Shown: positions 17,067 to 27,410, counted from the first letter of the stretch. The stretch: DNA of 64,000 nt from JAWKNZ01 sp041391425 (GCA_041391425.1 JAWKNZ010000007.1:62001-126000); one strand, 5' to 3'. The notes: generated by a model not told the origin, from the letters alone. Translations and numbers: made by a program.

Positions 17067-20000
17067 ATGACAAAACGCAACAAAAAACTTCTTAAAAAAA
17101 CTTTATTGGTTTTAATCTATATTTCATCAATATTATCATGTCTATCTAAAGAGCCTTTAGGTAATAGTGTAGTCGAAAACAACGAAATAAATAAATTAGA
17201 AATAATAACACCTAAACAATTAACTGCAGGTAGTGAATCCAACTTCGCACCTAACCTATCATCTGATGGAGATTTCATTGCCTACACATCTGATAAATCA
17301 GTAAATAAAGATATATGGATTAAAAGCATAAAAGGAGGTTCATCAACTGCAGTCACAACGCATGCCGCCGATGACTATTCTCCAGTCTTCTCACCAAATG
17401 GTAAAAATATCGCATTTATCTCCCGCAGATACGATGCGGCTGGAAATGTTCACGTAATCCGCCAGGGTTTAACATTCAAGAAAATTATTACTTTGGGAGA
17501 AAAACAAATCGACATGATAGATTCTCCAAAAACGGAAGATTTATCCCCAGCTTGGTATCCCGATAATGAAAATATAGTTTTCACAGCTCGAAAATACTCA
17601 GACAAAAATCCCCAGCTCATGAAAGCAAATATATCTGATTTAAAAGTTGAACCTTTAGTAGACGCCATCGGCCTACAGCCTAGTGTTTCCCAAGATGGCA
17701 GCAAAATTGTATATATCTATGATAATGCTATCTATATATACCACGAAAAAGAAAAACGTGTAGAAAAAATAATAGGAGATGGCATTTCACTTTATGGTCA
17801 ACCAAAATTTTTCAATAATGACCATTCTCTTGTTTTTATCCGCTATATGGATGATACAAATAAAGATGGAAAAATAAACGCCAATGATTTCCCAACAATA
17901 TGGACTCTACATCTCCCTGAAAAAAGCACATCAAATACCAGTTCACTAAATACATTATTAATGACCCCATTAACAAATGCATCTTTTGCTAGCTTTAACC
18001 CACAAATCAAAGATAATACACTCTATTTTGCTAAACAAAATGAATTAGGATTAGACATATTCTATCTTCCCAAAGAGGGGCAACTAAAAAATATTACTAC
18101 ACTAGAAAGTGCAAACAAACTATTCGAAGAAACATCTAACAAAAATTTAAAAACTTTTATTTTGCGTAAAGCAATTGCAGACCTCAACCGTTCTGAAAAT
18201 ATTTCCTTGGCATCTGAAGCAGCTTATTCACTTTTAAAATGGCATGTTACAAATGATGACATAATAGAAGCAAATTTTCTCTACAAAAAACTAAGCAAAG
18301 CATTTGAGAACGTCCAAGATATTATCTTATTGAGTAAAATTGCCATGGCTGAATTAAAGCTTTCACCCTGGTCATTTCCAAAAACAAACCGTAATTTAAG
18401 TGATAAAGAAAAATTAGAAATTAAACATATATCAGATAATCTTGACAGTATTTTTAACAACAACAAAAAGGATTCATCTTCTATTAGTCCTCGAATCAAA
18501 GGAGAGCTATTACTTTTAAAAGCCAAAATACAAGCAGCTAGCAGAAATTTCTTAACGGCAAATGAAACCCTATCAACCATCATTAACGATGAATTAATTC
18601 CAGAAAAAATAAAAGTAGAATCAAAAATTTACTCAGGATATGTAATAAAAGAATTAATAGATGTTGAATCATCAAAAAAAATATTCATTGGTATTGTAAA
18701 AAAACATCCTAACATCCGCTCAGCCATCCATAAAGCCTCTGAGGCTATTGTCAATTTAACCGAAAAATCAAAAAATCAAATGAAAGATCTTACTGAATTA
18801 GTACATAAATATCACGATTTGCCTGTTCTACCTGCAATGGCACATTTAAAAATCAGTAATATCTTTCTAAGCGAAGGCAAAGAGTTGGTTGCAGCAAATG
18901 AGCTTCGCCAAATTTTGACAGACTATCCTAACTCTCCTGAAATAGTGCTCATTGCAGCAAAAAAGTTAGTCTCAACAATGATAAAAAACAATCGGATTTC
19001 CGAGCTTGAACAGCTAATGTTTGATATGCATGATCTCATCAAACTACATAACCCCATATTTCAAAAAGAATCATTACAGATAGTAATTACAACATTATTA
19101 CAAAAAGCAGAAATATCAATGAAAGACATGGCATATCAAGATGCGTTGGAAATCTATCTAACCATCAAAATCTTGGAGCCAGAAAACACTGCAGCAAATC
19201 GTGGAATAATTAAATCAAATTACCATCTCGGTACACTTGAAAGTCTAATAGCAGAATTAGAAGAGGATTTAGACGATAAACCAAATGACGCTATAAGCAT
19301 ATATCTTCTGGCTTATGCGAACACCTACAAAATAGACAAAAACGGTGATTTAAAAAAGCGGTTATCAGTTGTTGATGATATTATTGATATGCTATTAACA
19401 GCGCGTTCGTTAGATAGTCAAAATTCATATATACACCAGACACTAGGATGGCTATATTTTCAAAAATACCACTGGACAAAAAAATTAGAAAATCAAGGGC
19501 ACTTTTGGGTTCAATTTAAAAACAGTTTTCAAATCTTTTTAGGATTCTGGGGGTTAAGCCAATCTAACCCACTCGAACAAGCAATTGATTCATACTTGTC
19601 ATCTTACTTTCTCACCGAAGCCGATAGTTATAATAAAGCTAACATATCACAAAATCTCGCAAACGCTTATTACTTAAATAAGAATTATCCAAAAGCATTA
19701 ACTTATTATATGCAAAGATTAAAAAACATAGATAAATTCCCAATAACTAGCCAAAAAATAAAAGGGAATTTATTTCACCAGGCAGGGCGTTCAGCCTTCC
19801 ATGTCGATGAATTCAAAATAGCCGAATCACTACAAAGAAATGAGATTGAGATTTGGCAGCAAAATAACGACGAAGAAATGGCATTAAAAGCCATGGATTC
19901 CCTAGCTTTAACCATGAGTCAAAATAAAAAGCTCACAGAAGCAGAAAATCTATATCAGTCAATTATTGAAGCACAAACTAAACTCAGCATGACCAACAAT

Positions 20001-23000
20001 ATAGCCAAATCTCTAATCAATTTTGGGTATGTTTCTTATCAGCTTGGCAAGTATCAACAAGCATTAAATTCATTCAATCAAGCCGAAGAAGCCATATTAA
20101 AGCCTATCAAATCAAGCAACTCTCAAAAAGAGACCAAAGTAAAGGAAAAAGACGGCATAGTAATTTCTCTAGGTGGACAATCCGAGGCAAATGGATTTAG
20201 CAAAAATACACAATTACAATTCATTTCTACTTTACGCGCAAGAATTTTCGAGCATATTGAGGATTTAGAAAACTCAATAAGCGCATATCAAAAAACTATC
20301 TCTATTTTACAAGAGAAAATAAAAATAAATGAATCAGCAAATGAAGATCTAGCCATTGCTTATAATAATCTTGGCACTACAGCAATCAAAGCAGGAGATC
20401 ATTTGAAAGCATTAGAAGCCTTTGACAGTGCAATAGCAATAGCAAATAAGATGCGCCCTAAAGATCAAAAATGGATGATTAAAGATGAATGGATAAATCT
20501 AATAAATAAAGAACGGCTACAGTTACGATTAGCAAAAATGGGAGTACTCACCCAAGCTCAAATAACAGAAGAGATAAAAAATCTGAGTGAACAAATAAAA
20601 CAACTAGAAGCCATGAAAAAGGAAAGCAAAGGAGAAGAAATAGCAATTGCTAAACTCGTCACAATATTAGAAATACTAAAATCATACGATCAAAACAATG
20701 CAATAAATTTCAAACTCAATAGAAATAAAGTTCAACTATCGACAAAAACCAATGCTAAAAAGAGTCAGAATGAAAATATTGCTTCAAAAGATTTGAATAA
20801 GAACGAAGAAAAAATCACTAATAATATAGAGTTATTTGAAGCTATCAATTATCTAAATAGCAATAAAATTGATCGCAAATATTTTTATGGCTCTATGCTT
20901 GCGTGGAATAATTCCGTAGGAGACTATAGATTTTCAGACGCAGTTAACAGTCTCCACCCATCATTTCGTAACGAAATTTTAAAAAACAAAGAAATATCCT
21001 GGAAGTATCAATACATAAATAAAAATTGGCGTGAATCATTTAATGATATATGGCGATATATATATGCGGGTGGTGTTTTAGAAAACCCAGTTGATAATAG
21101 AGAATTTCGCTTCATATTTGAACAGCTTCTTCATCAAACAGATACATCAGCTGAACAATATCGTCTATTTAGACGGTATAAATCTATTGAAATGTTAAGC
21201 CTAGTCCGGTCAGTATTTCAATCAAATGATAATAATACGAAAGAAATAAAGCTATCTAAAAGCGATGAAGATGATCCTTATCGCTTGTGGACGCAGCTTG
21301 AAGAAGATCAAGTAATACAAGATATTCTAGAACAAAACAACGCAGTGCTTTCAGCACACAGGACCTTAAACAATCAACTTTGGCTATTCCTTCAAACATC
21401 AGATGACCTTCAAGTACAAATTATAAATTTAGATGAAAAAAATTGGGATAGTCTAAATCCAATACAAAAATCTATAAAGAAATTTCATCTTCATTCATTA
21501 TCATTAAAACATCTATTCATAATTCCTTCTTCTGAAACATATAAAATAGCATGGGAAAAAATAAATATTATCAATAAGAAAAATTTAAACCAGATACTTG
21601 ATATTTCATTTATACCACAGATAGATATATTAACAAAAATATGGGATAAAAAATCTCAAGCAAAGTTTTTTGTCGGGTCAACAGATGACAAATTAAAACT
21701 TAACTCAGAAATTTATAACATTAGATCCATAAAAAACACTTTGCATCATTCGAATAGTAGTCAAGACGTTGCAAGCACTTTAAACTTATTTAATATTATC
21801 CACGATAGATCAGCATTAGTCCTCAATTCATCTAAACCTAGAAATTCAAAATGGTATTTTCCAAAGACAAAAAAAGAAGAACTCACACCAGAAAAACAAG
21901 CCAACAGCAACAATCCTGAATCATCGGATCAATACATTAAAATAAATCAAATAGCAAACCTCAATCTACAACAGGTGTCATTAATCGTATTTGAAAACGT
22001 TTCAAAAAAAATAGATTTGATCCATCAAAATACAGGTGCATATAGTAGCTGGGCGGTATTATCTTACGCCCTACTAAATTCTGGAATACCTTCTTATATA
22101 TTAAATGAAGACAAATTTGTGGCAGGGAATGACAAATCTTCAAATTCGGGTATTCACAATGATTGGAATAAGTTTTATGATGCCCTTACTAAAAATTCGA
22201 TCGCAAGAGCGATCGAAAAAAGTGACCTAAGAGCACGGCTCATAGGATATCCTGGAGATTCTCCTGAAGACTTTGAAGATGAAGCCGAAGACGTCTTTGA
22301 AAGTTTGTTGGAAAAAGCTGAAGAATACGAGGATGAGGAGGAATGGAATTTAGCTGCCAAAATATATGCTTCAATATATGCTATTGGGTTACAAGTAGAA
22401 GATGAAGATCGCGCACATTCCGCGCTATTCTCAGCCAGAAATTCATACTTTAAGGCCAGAGATTATCAATCTGCTTTTCATCTTCAAAAAATTTTAGCTG
22501 AACAATCAAAAGAAGAAGACCAAGAAGAATACATTCAGCTATTAACTGATGCTGCATCCTTAGCAACTCGAGCAGAAAATTTTGAAGAGTCACAAAAACT
22601 TTATAGCATTTGTGAAGATTATTATACGAAAGAAGAAGATTTATCTGCGCTAGGAAAAATTTGGAGAGAAAAAGCTATAGATTATGAAAAACAAAATAAA
22701 TACACTGATGCAATAAATGCTTATACAAAATCTCGAGAATATCATTTAGAAGAAGATGAGCTTAAAGAAGCTGCACAAATCCTTTTAAATCAAGGAAATC
22801 TATTCAATGTTAAGTTAAACGACTATCAAAGGGCTTTGGAGTTATATCAACAATCAGCTCAAGAATTCTACAAAATGGGAGATAAAGAAGCTTATTACAA
22901 AATTCAAATAGACCGTTCTAACGCTTTTAATAAATTGGGGCAACCTAGAAAATCTATTGAAATTTTATCTAAAACTCTAAAGGACCTTGATCCTGAAAAA

Positions 23001-25133
23001 GACCTTATTCAATGGATTAGAACTTCTCAAGGTCTAGCAAACGGATATTATCTAGCTGGTAAAATAAATCAAGCTTCCAGCGAAAATACGAATACTTACA
23101 CTAAAATAGATGAGATAGAAAATGAGCAAAAAGCTATCAATCAGAAAATAGAGGCCGATAATTTAAAAGCAATGATATTAGGAAAAATGGGCCGCTTCGA
23201 TGACGCATTCTCTCTGTTTAAAAATTCTATTCAATTATCAGAAAAATATAATCTTCAGCAAAAAAAGGCCATGCTTCTGAACAATTATGGTTACTGGCAG
23301 AGAGAAGTTGGAGACACATCTGAATCCATTAAATCTCTCCAAGAAGCTATGGTTATAGATACTAAATTAGGATTAAAGAAAGATTTAGCCTTCGACCAAA
23401 GAAATTTAGCTATTAGCTTGATAGTCTTTGGAAATTACAACAAAGCACAAGATCTACTACAAAGCTCGTTAAATACTAGTAAAAATATAGGTATAACATA
23501 CAATGAAACATACTGTCTTTTTGCCCTAGGAGACATATTTCTTAGACAAAACCAATATGAAGAAAGCATTAATTATTTTAGCAAAGCATACAATCTATCT
23601 GTAAAATCCAGTCAGCCATCATTTATTTGGAGGGCACTAACAGGGCTTGCTTTAAATGAGCAATTAAGGAACAATCACAGAAAAGCAATAAGCCATTTCG
23701 AAAACGCAGTAAATTTAGTCAGAGCCATGCGACCTGGCTTATCTGGAAATTCGTCAGTAACTAAAATGATTAGTGAAATTGGTATTCAAGAACTATACGA
23801 ATTATACATAGTGTCATTAATAAAAAACAAAGAACAAAAATATGCCTGGGAAATAAATGAAGAAGCACGCCACCGTTTATTTTTAGATGCGATCGCCAGC
23901 CATGCTATTTCTAATTCAAGCTTAAAGATATCTTCTGATCTACAATCAGAGGAAAGCTTACTTGATGAGATCACACTTTTAAATATAAATAAATTAAAAA
24001 GCGACAAAGACGATTCACGCAAAGAAACCCAAGGAAACCTAAAAGAAAAATTCCTACAACTTGCAAATGTACAAGAAAAGATGCTCAAAACCAATAAAAA
24101 TGCCGATATTTTTCTTACTTTCAAAAAGCCAAAAATGGAAAATATCCTAAAAAAAGTTCCAAAAAATACTGCAATAATTGAATATAAGATTACAAAAGAT
24201 TTTTTAATCATATGGATTATGGCAGACAACGACTTTCATCAAATATCAATAAATACATCTAAAAACCAACTCAAGCAAATGGTTGATGATTTCAGGAAAT
24301 TTTTACAAAATTATTCAGAAACAAAATTCATTGGTAATAATCTTTATGAAATCCTTATAAAACCAGCTGAAAAATATATACAAAATAAGAAAAAAATTAT
24401 AATAATACCTGATCTATGGCTATATCATTTGCCATTTTCAGCTTTGGAAAAAGACAATAAATTTTTAATAGAAGATTATGTTATCTCGTACTTCGATAGC
24501 GCCGTAAATGGATTTAAAGCATTAAGCAAAAATGAAAAACCAAATAATACAGACTATCGGATTTTTGCACTTGCGAGCCCATTTATCAAGGATAAAGCAA
24601 ATATCCCATTTACTATTAAGGAAGCAAATTCCATTAAAAGATACTTTCCTAATACTGTGACTGTGGAAAATGATAAAGCTAATAAAATGAGATTAAAGTC
24701 TGAAGTTGGAAAATATAATGTCTATCATATTGCTTCACATAGTGAATTTAATAGCGACTTTCCTATTGAGTCAAAAATATTTCTATCAGGAAATACAGAT
24801 GACAGCGCATTAAAGGTCTCAGACATATTTTCTCTAGGAATAAATGCTGATTTAGTTACATTATCTGGCTGTGATTCTGGATTAAATATAAACTCATCTG
24901 GAGTAGAAGTTATTGGAATGAATAGAGCCTTCCACTTCGCTGGTGCTGATAATGTATTAGCAAGCCTTTGGAGAATTGATGATGTGGCAAGTGCTGTTGT
25001 TATCAAAAGATTCTATCGATATTTATCGGAAGGGCTCAGTAAAGCCGAAGCTTTAAGAAAAAGTCAACTTTCGACAATGAAATATTTTCCACACCCTGTT
25101 TATTGGTCTGCATTTAAGCTAACGGGTCTTTAA
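17067..25133 (+). CDS. Giant lipoprotein: PD40 propeller, TPR arrays, degenerate CHAT and C-terminal CHAT protease
   Basis: About 2,688 residues. ATG 17067 is chosen over 17034 because AGGA lies 8 nt upstream and the protein then starts with a compact basic signal peptide ending in a lipobox (S-I-L-S-C-L). Residues ~50-330: TolB-type PD40 repeats (for example P-V-F-S-P-N-G-K-N-I-A-F-I-S). Residues ~360-1290: TPR and other helical repeats. Residues ~1424-1729: a segment that follows the order of CHAT secondary structure but contains no cysteine. Residues ~1735-2330: a second TPR array with acidic linkers. Residues ~2365-2688: CHAT (caspase-HetF-associated) protease domain with His2558 in Y-H-I-A-S-H-S and Cys2602 in L-S-G-C-D-S-G, both intact. 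CHAT domains usually act as cytoplasmic caspase-like proteases; here the signal peptide places it in the envelope. Target unknown. It is the last gene of the AsmA-like operon, 34 nt after the YdbL-like gene. Confidence 0.88.
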   Translation: MTKRNKKLLKKTLLVLIYISSILSCLSKEPLGNSVVENNEINKLEIITPKQLTAGSESNFAPNLSSDGDFIAYTSDKSVNKDIWIKSIKGGSSTAVTTHAADDYSPVFSPNGKNIAFISRRYDAAGNVHVIRQGLTFKKIITLGEKQIDMIDSPKTEDLSPAWYPDNENIVFTARKYSDKNPQLMKANISDLKVEPLVDAIGLQPSVSQDGSKIVYIYDNAIYIYHEKEKRVEKIIGDGISLYGQPKFFNNDHSLVFIRYMDDTNKDGKINANDFPTIWTLHLPEKSTSNTSSLNTLLMTPLTNASFASFNPQIKDNTLYFAKQNELGLDIFYLPKEGQLKNITTLESANKLFEETSNKNLKTFILRKAIADLNRSENISLASEAAYSLLKWHVTNDDIIEANFLYKKLSKAFENVQDIILLSKIAMAELKLSPWSFPKTNRNLSDKEKLEIKHISDNLDSIFNNNKKDSSSISPRIKGELLLLKAKIQAASRNFLTANETLSTIINDELIPEKIKVESKIYSGYVIKELIDVESSKKIFIGIVKKHPNIRSAIHKASEAIVNLTEKSKNQMKDLTELVHKYHDLPVLPAMAHLKISNIFLSEGKELVAANELRQILTDYPNSPEIVLIAAKKLVSTMIKNNRISELEQLMFDMHDLIKLHNPIFQKESLQIVITTLLQKAEISMKDMAYQDALEIYLTIKILEPENTAANRGIIKSNYHLGTLESLIAELEEDLDDKPNDAISIYLLAYANTYKIDKNGDLKKRLSVVDDIIDMLLTARSLDSQNSYIHQTLGWLYFQKYHWTKKLENQGHFWVQFKNSFQIFLGFWGLSQSNPLEQAIDSYLSSYFLTEADSYNKANISQNLANAYYLNKNYPKALTYYMQRLKNIDKFPITSQKIKGNLFHQAGRSAFHVDEFKIAESLQRNEIEIWQQNNDEEMALKAMDSLALTMSQNKKLTEAENLYQSIIEAQTKLSMTNNIAKSLINFGYVSYQLGKYQQALNSFNQAEEAILKPIKSSNSQKETKVKEKDGIVISLGGQSEANGFSKNTQLQFISTLRARIFEHIEDLENSISAYQKTISILQEKIKINESANEDLAIAYNNLGTTAIKAGDHLKALEAFDSAIAIANKMRPKDQKWMIKDEWINLINKERLQLRLAKMGVLTQAQITEEIKNLSEQIKQLEAMKKESKGEEIAIAKLVTILEILKSYDQNNAINFKLNRNKVQLSTKTNAKKSQNENIASKDLNKNEEKITNNIELFEAINYLNSNKIDRKYFYGSMLAWNNSVGDYRFSDAVNSLHPSFRNEILKNKEISWKYQYINKNWRESFNDIWRYIYAGGVLENPVDNREFRFIFEQLLHQTDTSAEQYRLFRRYKSIEMLSLVRSVFQSNDNNTKEIKLSKSDEDDPYRLWTQLEEDQVIQDILEQNNAVLSAHRTLNNQLWLFLQTSDDLQVQIINLDEKNWDSLNPIQKSIKKFHLHSLSLKHLFIIPSSETYKIAWEKINIINKKNLNQILDISFIPQIDILTKIWDKKSQAKFFVGSTDDKLKLNSEIYNIRSIKNTLHHSNSSQDVASTLNLFNIIHDRSALVLNSSKPRNSKWYFPKTKKEELTPEKQANSNNPESSDQYIKINQIANLNLQQVSLIVFENVSKKIDLIHQNTGAYSSWAVLSYALLNSGIPSYILNEDKFVAGNDKSSNSGIHNDWNKFYDALTKNSIARAIEKSDLRARLIGYPGDSPEDFEDEAEDVFESLLEKAEEYEDEEEWNLAAKIYASIYAIGLQVEDEDRAHSALFSARNSYFKARDYQSAFHLQKILAEQSKEEDQEEYIQLLTDAASLATRAENFEESQKLYSICEDYYTKEEDLSALGKIWREKAIDYEKQNKYTDAINAYTKSREYHLEEDELKEAAQILLNQGNLFNVKLNDYQRALELYQQSAQEFYKMGDKEAYYKIQIDRSNAFNKLGQPRKSIEILSKTLKDLDPEKDLIQWIRTSQGLANGYYLAGKINQASSENTNTYTKIDEIENEQKAINQKIEADNLKAMILGKMGRFDDAFSLFKNSIQLSEKYNLQQKKAMLLNNYGYWQREVGDTSESIKSLQEAMVIDTKLGLKKDLAFDQRNLAISLIVFGNYNKAQDLLQSSLNTSKNIGITYNETYCLFALGDIFLRQNQYEESINYFSKAYNLSVKSSQPSFIWRALTGLALNEQLRNNHRKAISHFENAVNLVRAMRPGLSGNSSVTKMISEIGIQELYELYIVSLIKNKEQKYAWEINEEARHRLFLDAIASHAISNSSLKISSDLQSEESLLDEITLLNINKLKSDKDDSRKETQGNLKEKFLQLANVQEKMLKTNKNADIFLTFKKPKMENILKKVPKNTAIIEYKITKDFLIIWIMADNDFHQISINTSKNQLKQMVDDFRKFLQNYSETKFIGNNLYEILIKPAEKYIQNKKKIIIIPDLWLYHLPFSALEKDNKFLIEDYVISYFDSAVNGFKALSKNEKPNNTDYRIFALASPFIKDKANIPFTIKEANSIKRYFPNTVTVENDKANKMRLKSEVGKYNVYHIASHSEFNSDFPIESKIFLSGNTDDSALKVSDIFSLGINADLVTLSGCDSGLNINSSGVEVIGMNRAFHFAGADNVLASLWRIDDVASAVVIKRFYRYLSEGLSKAEALRKSQLSTMKYFPHPVYWSAFKLTGL

Positions 25134-25214
25134 AAAAGATAAACAAAAAGTATATGAATCTAATAGATACTTAAAATAAATATACTATTCAGCCGATATC
25201 TTGAAAAACTATGG

Positions 25215-25958
25215 CTAACTAGCAGCATTAACCATATCAGCCCCACCTGTCTCAGCACGACGGATAGCTTCGCGGTAATTGAATTTCGGAGACTTGTGCA
25301 GTAATTTTTCAACTCTTGCATCAATATTAGCTGGATTATCAAAGACACGAAAACAACACATATCTCCAGGATTTATTTTGACAGTTCCAGATGCTACTTT
25401 ATTTTCATGAGACGAAGATGCAGATAAATCATTTTTGCCCCCTTCTTCATTAGCAGCACCCAACTCTTCGCCTAATTTATTCTCTTTTAGTTTCTCTTCA
25501 TTTTTATCTATCAATTGAACTCGCAAACCAGTTTCTAAAGCTTTTTCAAGACGATGTCTTAGCGATTTACTCTTATTTAAAACCTTACTACTCCCAAACT
25601 CAATCACTTCATCTAAAGCTTCAACAGCTTCACCTTGCTCCCCCATGCGCACGTAAGCCAAGGCCAAATTATATCCCACAACTGCTCTTAATGCCTCGTG
25701 TTTCTGTGGAATAGAATTAATCGTTTTTTTATATAAAGCAATGCCGTCCTCATATTTTCCGCACCTAGCTAACGTAACAGCTTTGTTATTCATATAAGCA
25801 ATTAATTGACTAAGAGATTCCATCTGCGCTAAAAGCTCTTTAGCCTTTTCCAAGTCTCCATCAGAAATTGCAATTTTTGCTTCAGTTTGTGCTATTTCAG
25901 CGTTACCGGCATCACCTTCTTTCGCCGCTTCTAAAGCATCCTCTGAATCATCTTTCAT
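25215..25958 (-). CDS. TPR-repeat protein
   Basis: 247-residue cytoplasmic protein with no signal peptide. An acidic Ala/Glu-rich N-terminus leads into TPR-like helical pairs (for example Y-M-N-N-K-A-V-T-L-A-R-C-G-K-Y-E-D-G-I and Y-N-L-A-L-A-Y-V-R-M-G-E). A charged linker (about residues 155-195) is followed by a C-terminal segment with a Cys pair (D-M-C-C-F-R-V-F). It starts 6 nt after the stop of the double pseudo-receiver gene, so the pair is one operon and may act as partner scaffolds. I cannot assign a target process. Confidence 0.7.
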   Translation of the reverse strand: MKDDSEDALEAAKEGDAGNAEIAQTEAKIAISDGDLEKAKELLAQMESLSQLIAYMNNKAVTLARCGKYEDGIALYKKTINSIPQKHEALRAVVGYNLALAYVRMGEQGEAVEALDEVIEFGSSKVLNKSKSLRHRLEKALETGLRVQLIDKNEEKLKENKLGEELGAANEEGGKNDLSASSSHENKVASGTVKINPGDMCCFRVFDNPANIDARVEKLLHKSPKFNYREAIRRAETGGADMVNAAS

Positions 25959-25964
25959 ATCTAA

Positions 25965-27410
25965 TTAAGAACTAACCTCTGCAATCACGCACAAGCGATG
26001 AATATTTTTGGGAGACATAACCTGTGCCTTCTCAAAGCATTTCAAGGCCGCTTCATAATCTTGCATTTGCATCAGCGACTTGCCTAATAAGTTTAAAACC
26101 TGAACTGAATCAGAACCGCCCTTTAATGCTTCGACAGCCAAATTCCGTGATTTTTCATAATCTTCTTCATAATAGGCGAGCTCTGCTTCCATTTTCATCT
26201 TTCGACGAACAGGAATTTCAGCCATACTCATATACTTTTCCATCAAAGAAGAAATTTCATCAGAATTATTTGCAATGATATTCTGTCTAATCTTCCTTTC
26301 TAGAAATTCTACATCGGTTGGCATTCTCTCCTGTCTAATAACATGAACCACAGCTTTTATAAAATCAGTCTTCACTACTGGTTTAGATACGACAGTTGAT
26401 ATTCCCATTTCAATAATCAAGGGCATATCTTCTTCCCGAATTAACGCACTTACAGCAATTAGAGGAATACAAGGAAATTTTCCTCTAACCCTCTGAATAA
26501 AATACGGTCCCGTTAATTTCGGTATCCTCCATTCATGAAATATCACAGCCGGAGACTCATTTTCTTGCAACCAGATCCATGCAGATTCACCATCAGAAAA
26601 TTGTAGAATCTCTTTAACGCCTAATTCTGTAAGAAGTTCTTTAATTTGGGCAGAAGCCTGTTCATCTGAATCTATAATTATACAATTTTCTATTCCTAAT
26701 AAATTTCTAGGTTCTTCAACTTCCTCTTCAATATCATCATCGCTCGCCCCAAAAAGCTCACTTCTAAGTGCCTGTACCTCACTCTCTAAGCTCTCATCTA
26801 CCAATAAAGCTTGGGTCAAAGCAGCATTAGCCTCACTCTTGCGATTCAATTCATACAACGGCCTTGATAATTTTATTAATGCAGTTGGATCAGCTGGATA
26901 TAAATCTAAAAATCCATTTATCAACTCTAAAGCAGATTCATGCAACTTTTCTTGCATAAGATAATCGTAACAATAGGACACAGCTAATCTTGTAGAATCC
27001 CAGTTCTCATTCTCAAAATTAGATAGAAAACTCTCCAATTCTTTGGTTAAGCTATCTTTGTTGTAAGGCTTCGACAACCATGATAATAACCCCAAACCAA
27101 ATGCATCGGGCAAGCAATATCTTTCCTCTTCTTCAAGAAAAAAGGTTATTCGAATATTTTTCAACTCTGGATACAATGACAAAAGTCTCAAAATATGAAT
27201 TGCATTTACTTCTTGATCAGCCATTAGAGGCAGAATCAACCAATCCACAGATTCAACTTCCATCGATTGCAATGCGTCTTGAACAGAAGCCATGGCTTGG
27301 AAATTCTCAAATCCAAGACTTTTCATAACCTCGTTCAATAATTGCCGAACAGCACCAGAGGAGTCTACGCCAATTATCTTCAGTGATCTATCCTTAAATC
27401 TACTTTCCAT
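25965..27410 (-). CDS. Double pseudo-receiver protein with TPR segments
   Basis: 481 residues: receiver-like domain 1 (~8-130), a TPR-like helical stretch (~140-220), an acidic linker, receiver-like domain 2 (~240-360), and a C-terminal TPR-like stretch. Both receivers keep the fold pattern and the final S-K-P (K-P loop), but neither has the phospho-accepting Asp at the end of beta-3: domain 1 reads W-L-I-L-P-L-M-A, and domain 2 reads V-I-F-H-E-W-R-I-P with Glu at the site. The acidic pair is also incomplete. They probably act as phosphorylation-independent interaction modules. It is operonic with the TPR gene at 25215. Confidence 0.75.
   Translation of the reverse strand: MESRFKDRSLKIIGVDSSGAVRQLLNEVMKSLGFENFQAMASVQDALQSMEVESVDWLILPLMADQEVNAIHILRLLSLYPELKNIRITFFLEEEERYCLPDAFGLGLLSWLSKPYNKDSLTKELESFLSNFENENWDSTRLAVSYCYDYLMQEKLHESALELINGFLDLYPADPTALIKLSRPLYELNRKSEANAALTQALLVDESLESEVQALRSELFGASDDDIEEEVEEPRNLLGIENCIIIDSDEQASAQIKELLTELGVKEILQFSDGESAWIWLQENESPAVIFHEWRIPKLTGPYFIQRVRGKFPCIPLIAVSALIREEDMPLIIEMGISTVVSKPVVKTDFIKAVVHVIRQERMPTDVEFLERKIRQNIIANNSDEISSLMEKYMSMAEIPVRRKMKMEAELAYYEEDYEKSRNLAVEALKGGSDSVQVLNLLGKSLMQMQDYEAALKCFEKAQVMSPKNIHRLCVIAEVSS

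Noticed and set aside
23786..24229. 147-codon minus-strand frame inside the CHAT gene
   Set aside because: Antisense shadow of a clearly coding region, composed of low-complexity Phe/Ser/Ile codons.
25180..25200. Third copy of the MITE-like element
   Set aside because: Only about ten bases (ACTATTCAGC) match one end and no second end is found; this could be chance.
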